A stretch of 64,000 nucleotides of DNA from Pseudomonas graminis. Its GTDB lineage: Bacteria; Pseudomonadota; Gammaproteobacteria; Pseudomonadales; Pseudomonadaceae. A model generated the notes under the pieces. It worked only from the letters and a program-made list of their open reading frames with translations. It was not told the origin of the DNA and searched no databases. The stretch spans positions 1 through 64,000 of the forward strand of contig NZ_MDEN01000061.1 in the NCBI RefSeq assembly GCF_001705435.1. Reading direction: 5' to 3'. Every line of letters begins with the position of its first letter. Positions within the stretch are counted from its first letter, which is position 1. Both the position numbers and the translations under genes were made by a program. This document shows, one piece after another, positions 58,682-64,000 of the stretch.

Positions 58682-59365
58682 ATGAGCGAAAGTATTCTCA
58701 GTGCTCGGAACCTCAGCAAAGTGGTCCCAAGCACCGAAGGTGACTTGACCATCCTGCACGAACTCTCCCTGGAACTAAACAAGGGCGACACGCTGGCCAT
58801 CGTCGGCGCGTCGGGCTCGGGCAAATCCACCCTCCTCGGCCTGCTGGCCGGTCTCGACCTGCCCAGCGCCGGTTCCGTCGTCCTCTCCGGTCGCAACCTC
58901 AGCGAGCTGGATGAAGATCAGCGCGCCCGGGTTCGCGCCGAACACGTGGGCTTTGTCTTCCAGTCCTTCCAGTTGCTCGACAGCCTGAACGCGCTGGAAA
59001 ACGTCATGCTGCCCATGGAGCTTGAGGGCCGCAAAGACGCCCGCGATCAGGCCCGGCATCTGCTGGAGCGGGTCGGCCTGGGTCAGCGCCTGACCCACAC
59101 ACCACGGCAGCTGTCGGGCGGCGAGCAGCAACGGGTCGCAATCGCCCGTGCATTTGCCGCCGACCCGGACGTGCTGTTCGCCGATGAGCCCACCGGCAAC
59201 CTGGACAGCCACACCGGCGAGCGCATCAGCGATCTGCTGTTCGAGCTGAACCAGGAGCGCAACACGACGCTGGTGCTGGTCACCCACGATGAGCGCCTGG
59301 CCCACCGTTGCCGGCGCCTGATCCGTCTGGAGGGTGGCCGACTGGTCGCCCCAATGGAGCCTTGA
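58682..59365 (+). CDS. ybbA: ABC transporter ATP-binding protein YbbA
   Basis: A 227-residue LolD/MacB-type ATPase. Walker A is GASGSGKST, the Q-loop FVFQSFQLL, signature LSGGEQQ and Walker B VLFADEPTGNLD. It pairs with the permease that begins at its stop codon (TGATG). The divergent tesA is typical. Confidence 0.92.
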   Translation: MSESILSARNLSKVVPSTEGDLTILHELSLELNKGDTLAIVGASGSGKSTLLGLLAGLDLPSAGSVVLSGRNLSELDEDQRARVRAEHVGFVFQSFQLLDSLNALENVMLPMELEGRKDARDQARHLLERVGLGQRLTHTPRQLSGGEQQRVAIARAFAADPDVLFADEPTGNLDSHTGERISDLLFELNQERNTTLVLVTHDERLAHRCRRLIRLEGGRLVAPMEP

Positions 59366-61878
59366 TGGCACGCCTGCCTTTCTCACGCCTGCTCAGCCTC
59401 GCGGCGCGCCAGCTCATGCGCGATGCCCGCGCCGGCGAGCTGCGCGTGCTGTTCTTCGCACTGGTGGTGGCGGTTGCCGCCAGCACCGCCATCGGTTATT
59501 TCGGCGCACGCCTCAACAGCGCCATGCTGCTGCGAGCGACGGAGTTTCTCGGTGCTGACCTGATCCTCGGCGGCTCCACGCCGGCGACACCTGCGCAGAT
59601 CAATGCCGGCAACGCGCTGAAGCTGGATCACTCGCAGATCGTGATTTTCTCCAGCGTGGTGGCCACCGATAACGGCATCCAGCTGGCCAGCGTCAAGGCC
59701 GTCGATGGGGCGTACCCGTTGCGCGGCGAGTTGAAAAGCGCGCCTGCCCCCTACGAAGCGGAAACCGTTGGTGGTGAGCCCCAAGCCGGCGAAGCCTGGG
59801 CGGAAGCGCGGATCCTGGTGGCGCTCAACTTGAAAGTGGGCGACAGCATCGACGTCGGTTCCAAGACCTTGAAGCTGACCCGGGTGCTGACCTACGAGCC
59901 CGACCGCGCCGGCAACTTCTACAGCCTGACGCCCCGGGTGATGATCAACATGGCCGACCTTGAGGCCACCAAGGTCGTGCAGCCCGGCAGCCGCGTCAGT
60001 TATCGAGATCTGTGGCGCGGCACGCCCCAGGACCTCGCGGCTTACCGCAAGGCCGTCGAACCCGGGTTGGCGCCGAATCAGAAAATCGACGACGCCCGTG
60101 ATGGCAATCAACAGATCGGCGGCGCGCTGGGCAAGGCCGAGCGTTACCTGAACATGGCCAGTCTGGTCGCGGTGCTGCTGGCCGGCGTGGCGGTGGCCTT
60201 GTCGGCGGCGCGTTTCGCGGCACGGCGTTTCGATGCCAGTGCGCTGCTGCGTTGCCTGGGCCTGTCGCGCAATGAAGCACTGGTGCTGTTCGGTTTGCAG
60301 CTGGCGATGCTCGGCGTTGCGGCCAGTGCGGCAGGCGCCCTGCTCGGCTGGTTTGCCCAACTGGGCCTGTTTCATCTGCTGGAGAGCCTGCTGCCCGCCG
60401 CCGTGCCTCCGGGTGGCTGGCTGCCGGCAGTCGCCGGTATCGGCACCGGGCTCGTCGCCCTGGCCGGCTTTGCACTGCCGCCGCTGGCAGCGTTGGGTCG
60501 CGTGCCACCGCTGCGGGTATTGCGTCGGGACATGCTGCCGATCCCGGCCAGCACGTGGCTGGTCTATGGCGCGGCGCTGTTCGCGCTGGGCCTGATCATG
60601 TGGCGCTTGAGTCTGGACCTGGTGCTGACGTTCGCCCTGCTCGGCGGCGGTCTGATCGCGGCGCTGATGCTCGGCGGTGTATTGCTGCTGGCCCTGAAAA
60701 GCCTGCGCCGCTTGCTGGCCGGGGCCTCGCTGCCGTGGCGCCTGGGTCTGGGTCAGCTGTTGCGCCACCCCATGGCCGCCGCCGGCCAGTCCCTGGCGTT
60801 CGGGCTGATTCTGCTGTCGATGGGACTGATTGCGCTGCTGCGCGGCGAGCTGCTCGACACCTGGCAGAACCAGCTGCCCAAGGATGCGCCGAACTACTTC
60901 GCGCTGAATATCCTGCCCAACGACAAGGATAATTTCGCTGAACGCATGGGGCGTCTGTCGACCCACAGCGCGCCGCTGTACCCGATGATTCCAGGGCGCT
61001 TGATGACCATCAATGGCGAGCCGGTGAGCAAGTTCGTCACCAAGGACTCCCGTGGCGAAAACGCCACCCAGCGCGACCTCAACCTGACGTGGGCGGCCAC
61101 GATGCCGGAAGGCAACAGCATCACCGCCGGCCAGTGGTGGGCGAGCGATCAGCCGCCTGCGGAGGGCGTGGTCCCCGGCGTGTCGGTGGAAACCAAACTG
61201 GCCAACAGCCTGAACATGAAACTGGGTGACACCCTCGGTTTCGTGATCGGCGGTCTGACCCGCGAGGTCAAGGTCACCAGCCTGCGCGACATCAACTGGG
61301 ACACCTTTCAGCCCAACTTCTTCATGATCTTCCAGCCCGGCACCCTCAAGGACGTGCCGGCCACGTACCTGACCAGTTTCTATCTGGCGCCGGGCAATGA
61401 TCAGCAGATCGTCGAGCTGTCCCGGGCCTTCCCGGCCGTGACGATCCTGCAGGTGGAAGCGTTGCTGGAGCAGCTGCGCAGCATTCTCGATCAGGTGACG
61501 ATGGCGGTGCAGTACGTGCTGCTGTTCGTGCTGGCGGCGGGGATGGCGGTGCTGTTCTCCGGCTTGCAGGCGACGCTCGATGAGCGGATTCGACAGGGCG
61601 CTCTGCTGCGGGCGCTGGGCGCCAACCGCGCGTTGCTGATCAAGGCCCGGCGCATCGAGTTCGGTCTGCTCGGGGCGGTCAGCGGTGTGCTGGCGGCGAT
61701 TGGCTGTGAACTGGTGAGCTTTGCCCTCTACCGCTATGCCTTCAACCTGCAGTGGCACCCCCACGTCTGGCTGCTGGTGCTGCCACTGATCGGCGCCTTG
61801 CTGGTCGGCGGCGCAGGCGTGTTCGGCACGCGGCGCGCGTTGAACGCCAGTCCCCTGCAAGTGCTGCGCGAGGGTTAG
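59365..61878 (+). CDS. ABC transporter permease YbbP (FtsX-like)
   Basis: An 837-residue permease with the two-repeat FtsX/MacB plan: an N-terminal helix, a large periplasmic domain (about 45-260), membrane helices near 270-480, a second periplasmic domain (about 520-700) and final helices with ALGANRALLIKARRIEFG. It works with YbbA. Homologues are thought to release or expel lipids or proteins from the inner membrane; the substrate is unknown. Confidence 0.88.
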   Translation: MARLPFSRLLSLAARQLMRDARAGELRVLFFALVVAVAASTAIGYFGARLNSAMLLRATEFLGADLILGGSTPATPAQINAGNALKLDHSQIVIFSSVVATDNGIQLASVKAVDGAYPLRGELKSAPAPYEAETVGGEPQAGEAWAEARILVALNLKVGDSIDVGSKTLKLTRVLTYEPDRAGNFYSLTPRVMINMADLEATKVVQPGSRVSYRDLWRGTPQDLAAYRKAVEPGLAPNQKIDDARDGNQQIGGALGKAERYLNMASLVAVLLAGVAVALSAARFAARRFDASALLRCLGLSRNEALVLFGLQLAMLGVAASAAGALLGWFAQLGLFHLLESLLPAAVPPGGWLPAVAGIGTGLVALAGFALPPLAALGRVPPLRVLRRDMLPIPASTWLVYGAALFALGLIMWRLSLDLVLTFALLGGGLIAALMLGGVLLLALKSLRRLLAGASLPWRLGLGQLLRHPMAAAGQSLAFGLILLSMGLIALLRGELLDTWQNQLPKDAPNYFALNILPNDKDNFAERMGRLSTHSAPLYPMIPGRLMTINGEPVSKFVTKDSRGENATQRDLNLTWAATMPEGNSITAGQWWASDQPPAEGVVPGVSVETKLANSLNMKLGDTLGFVIGGLTREVKVTSLRDINWDTFQPNFFMIFQPGTLKDVPATYLTSFYLAPGNDQQIVELSRAFPAVTILQVEALLEQLRSILDQVTMAVQYVLLFVLAAGMAVLFSGLQATLDERIRQGALLRALGANRALLIKARRIEFGLLGAVSGVLAAIGCELVSFALYRYAFNLQWHPHVWLLVLPLIGALLVGGAGVFGTRRALNASPLQVLREG

Positions 61879-61889
61879 GGGCAGGATCT

Positions 61890-61919
61890 GACGGTGGGCG
61901 GCAATCCCCCGCCACCGTC
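61890..61919. terminator. Hairpin between convergent ybbP and greB
   Basis: GACGGTGG pairs with CCACCGTC, with additional CGG/CCG pairing inside. There is no T run, so intrinsic termination would be weak. Confidence 0.4.
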
Positions 61920-61956
61920 TGCTCGAGAAGCCAGACCGGCCAGCGCAACGCTGCGG

Positions 61957-62439
61957 CTAGTTCAGGTATTCGATTTTAGTGATCCACCATTGCTTGCTGC
62001 CGGACGGAACCGGCACCGAGACTTCATCGTCGACTTGTTTCTTCAGCAGCGCCCGGGCCATGGGCGAATCGATGGAGATGTAGTCCATACGGCCGTAGAT
62101 TTCGTCATAACCGACGATGCGGAAACGCTTGCTCTCGCCCTCCTCGTCCTCGACCTCGACCCACGCGCCGAAGAACACCCGGCCTTCCTGCTCCGGCGAA
62201 TAGGCAACCACGCGCATGTCTTCCAGACGTTTGCGCAGGTAGCGCACCCGCCGGTCGATCTCGCGCAGCAGCTTCTTGTTGTACTGATAATCGGCGTTCT
62301 CGCTGCGATCCCCCAGGGAAGCGGCCCACGCCACTTTTTGCGTGATGTCAGGGCGGTGCTCGCGCCAGAGGTAGTCGAGCTCTTTCTTGAGGGCGGCATG
62401 GCCCTCGACGGTGATTATTTTGGTGCTGATTTCACTCAT
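61957..62439 (-). CDS. greB: Transcription elongation factor GreB
   Basis: A 160-residue Gre factor. It rescues backtracked RNA polymerase by stimulating transcript cleavage. The coiled-coil tip with acidic residues (WAASLGDRSENADYQYNKK, Asp and Glu) and the C-terminal FKBP-like domain (VSVPVPSGSKQWWITKIEY) are intact. The basic patch in DRRVRYLRKRLEDMRVV marks GreB rather than GreA. Confidence 0.97.
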   Translation of the reverse strand: MSEISTKIITVEGHAALKKELDYLWREHRPDITQKVAWAASLGDRSENADYQYNKKLLREIDRRVRYLRKRLEDMRVVAYSPEQEGRVFFGAWVEVEDEEGESKRFRIVGYDEIYGRMDYISIDSPMARALLKKQVDDEVSVPVPSGSKQWWITKIEYLN

Positions 62440-62556
62440 TGACGCTGTCTCTGTGCGGCCAGGCCTGGGTCCGGCAGTGCTGGTCTGTGCCTGCCTGTCC
62501 TTGTCAGAACGAAGCCTACAGGGTTGGGCTGGCGGGCGGGTAAATCAAGGCGGCGC

Positions 62557-63669
62557 TCATTTGACCAGACGCTTTTCTTTGGAGGGCCGATAGCCGAAGT
62601 AGGCGCTGTAGCATTTGCTGAAATGGCTCGGCGAGACAAACCCGCAGGCCACCAGCACCTCCACCTGGGTCAACTCGGTGTGCTGCAGCAGGCGCCGGGC
62701 CTCGGTGATGCGCAATTCCAGGTAATAGCGTTGCGGGGTGGTGCCCAACTGCTCCTGAAAGAGCCGCTCGATCTGTCGCCGCGAACGCCCGGCGTACGCC
62801 GCCAGTTGCTCAAGCTCCAAGGGTTCTTCCAGGTTGGCGTCCATCAACTTGACCACTTCCTTGAGCGGTGCGCTGACCGTCATGTGCCGGCTTTGCTTGA
62901 TCCGCCGATAGCGCGACTCCTCGAAAGACAGAATGTCCTCGATGCCTTCGATCAGGGCCTTGTCGTGCAGGGTCTTGATCCATTCCAGCGCCATGTGAAA
63001 CGCCCCCGCCGGGCTGGCGGCGGTGAGGCGATCGCGGTCGATGACGAAGGCTTCGCTGGTCACCTCACTGACTTTGCAGATCTCCGCCAGGGCGGCGCGG
63101 TGCTCGGGGTGAATCGCGCACCGGTAGCCGTCGAGCAGGCCCGCTGCGCCAAGGAACCAGGCGCCATTCCACAGCCCGGCGAGGGTAATGCCATGCTCGG
63201 CAGCCGTGGTCAGCAGGTGGGACAGTCGCTCATCGGCCTTTAGCCCGGTGCGATAACCGCCACAGACCACCAGCAGGTCGAGGTCCTTCAGCGCCGAGAC
63301 GTCGAGCCGCGCGTCGGGCCGAATGACGAGCCCCAGATCACTGATCACTTCGCACTCGTGCAAGCCGAATGTCTGCGAGGTGAACAGTTCGGGGCGCAGA
63401 AGGTTGGCCGTGACGAATGTGTCCAGAGCCTGGGTGAAAGCCGGCAACGAGAAGTGTTCGAGCAGCAGGAAGCCGGTTCGGGTCTGGGCCGAGGGGGCAG
63501 GCTTGTTCTCATCCACGTAGCGAAGATTCTTGCCCTTCATGCCCCCGCTGAATTCTCGCCGCTCGATCACTGCCGCCTCGCTTTTGCGTCCTGCCCGGGG
63601 TGCCGATGGTCGCACCCGTTCGCTCCCCAAGGAGAATTCCTTGATCAACGACGGCCGGGTCTGCGCCAT
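62557..63669 (-). CDS. GlxA-type AraC-family transcription regulator
   Basis: A 370-residue regulator. The middle (about 60-235) is a DJ-1/PfpI-like sensing domain; the position of its usual catalytic cysteine reads LWNGAWFLG, so it lacks the nucleophile, as in GbdR and ArgR relatives. The last 100 residues are an AraC helix-turn-helix pair (EQLAAYAGRSRRQIERLFQE, VACGFVSPSHFSKCYSAYFG). The N-terminal 50 residues are basic and probably disordered. Such proteins often control use of choline-derived or amino compounds; the ligand is unknown. Confidence 0.85.
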   Translation of the reverse strand: MAQTRPSLIKEFSLGSERVRPSAPRAGRKSEAAVIERREFSGGMKGKNLRYVDENKPAPSAQTRTGFLLLEHFSLPAFTQALDTFVTANLLRPELFTSQTFGLHECEVISDLGLVIRPDARLDVSALKDLDLLVVCGGYRTGLKADERLSHLLTTAAEHGITLAGLWNGAWFLGAAGLLDGYRCAIHPEHRAALAEICKVSEVTSEAFVIDRDRLTAASPAGAFHMALEWIKTLHDKALIEGIEDILSFEESRYRRIKQSRHMTVSAPLKEVVKLMDANLEEPLELEQLAAYAGRSRRQIERLFQEQLGTTPQRYYLELRITEARRLLQHTELTQVEVLVACGFVSPSHFSKCYSAYFGYRPSKEKRLVK

Positions 63670-63793
63670 TCTAGCGGAACGGCGCCGGCGTTAAAGTTTT
63701 GTCGAGGTGGCCGATACACATCCGCCTGCGAAAAAAAGCCTGCCAGGGCTGACATTCGCCCAACCACCACCCTCCTTACCCACCAGGCTGCTT

Positions 63794-64000
63794 ATGGCGC
63801 TCGACCCGACCACCCTGCTGACGATCACCATCGCCCTCGCTGCGGCGGCCGCGCTGTACCTGGCCGTGGAATGGCAGACGGTGCGGGGGCCTTCGTTGCT
63901 GTTCTGGAGCGCAGGGTTCGCCACCATTTCGGTGGGCTCCACCCTGGCATTGCTGCGCAGCAGCGGCATTCTGGTGATTGGCATCTGGTTCGCCAACGGC
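63794..64000 (+). CDS. Start of a membrane protein, probably diguanylate cyclase (partial)
   Basis: Only the first 69 codons are in the window, open to the edge. MALDPTTLLTITIALAAAAALYLAVEW forms one helix and further hydrophobic segments follow. I associate this N-terminus with Pseudomonas GGDEF proteins, but the catalytic domain is out of view. Confidence 0.5.
   Translation, partial: MALDPTTLLTITIALAAAAALYLAVEWQTVRGPSLLFWSAGFATISVGSTLALLRSSGILVIGIWFANG

Noticed and set aside
59383-61860. 825-codon open frame antisense to the YbbP permease gene
   Set aside because: Gln/His/Arg-rich product with no membrane or domain pattern, typical of an antisense frame.

Overview
The window is one continuous piece of a Pseudomonas chromosome (GC-rich, not P. 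aeruginosa itself). The genus is fixed by signature genes and gene orders: oprF-sigX-cmpX-crfX-cmaX, the lipoprotein gene oprI, rmf next to rlmKL and pyrD, the nasS-nasT nitrate locus, and Pseudomonas-type REP palindromes. Coding density is normal. No tRNA, rRNA, CRISPR array, complete insertion sequence or prophage is visible. I cannot name the species from sequence alone.

Layout. 1-2000: two dispersed repeat-like sequences and a NorR-type sigma54 activator without a visible nitric-oxide detoxification partner. 2223-8635: a tightly overlapping cluster encoding a HAD phosphatase-UbiA fusion, DprE1-like and DprE2-like enzymes, a YbhN-type membrane protein and a DUF2723-like GT-C glycosyltransferase, followed by a small secreted Ser/Thr/Gly-rich protein. 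Together these look like a polyprenyl-phosphate-arabinose pathway with its own transferase. 8997-16740: small protein, nitrilase-family amidase, CSS-EAL c-di-GMP phosphodiesterase, RidA-like protein, rlmKL, rmf with a structured leader, pyrD. 16848-22020: nitrate regulators nasS-nasT, transporter nasA and a PP2C-Ser/Thr kinase. Both nasS and nasA are preceded by a sigma54 promoter and a two-hexaloop ANTAR antiterminator. The reductase genes and cobA that follow this kinase in P. aeruginosa are absent here.

22181-31463: oprF, sigX and its envelope neighbours, an RraA-like protein, esterase EstX, ppsA and its regulator ppsR. 31527-38211: the methylcitrate (propionate) operon of the AcnD/PrpF type with a GntR regulator. 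38496-41582: an envelope protease-like / inactive-transglutaminase / ATP-grasp ligase operon. 41640-41851: a cluster of four REP elements. 41997-46982: a complete TonB-dependent metal-chelate uptake operon. 47044-55087: pabB, cysH, cysB, universal stress protein, 5'-nucleotidase, panE, thioredoxin-like protein, DAHP synthase and a small acetyltransferase. 55733-64000: oprI beside an L,D-transpeptidase, two small proteins, a TesA-like esterase, the YbbA-YbbP ABC pair, greB, an AraC/GlxA-type regulator and the start of a membrane protein cut by the window edge.

The two most noteworthy systems are the arabinose-lipid cluster and the duplicated NasT riboregulator. Start codons were chosen from visible ribosome binding sites and remembered family lengths. 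Family assignments come from motif recognition, not from database searches.
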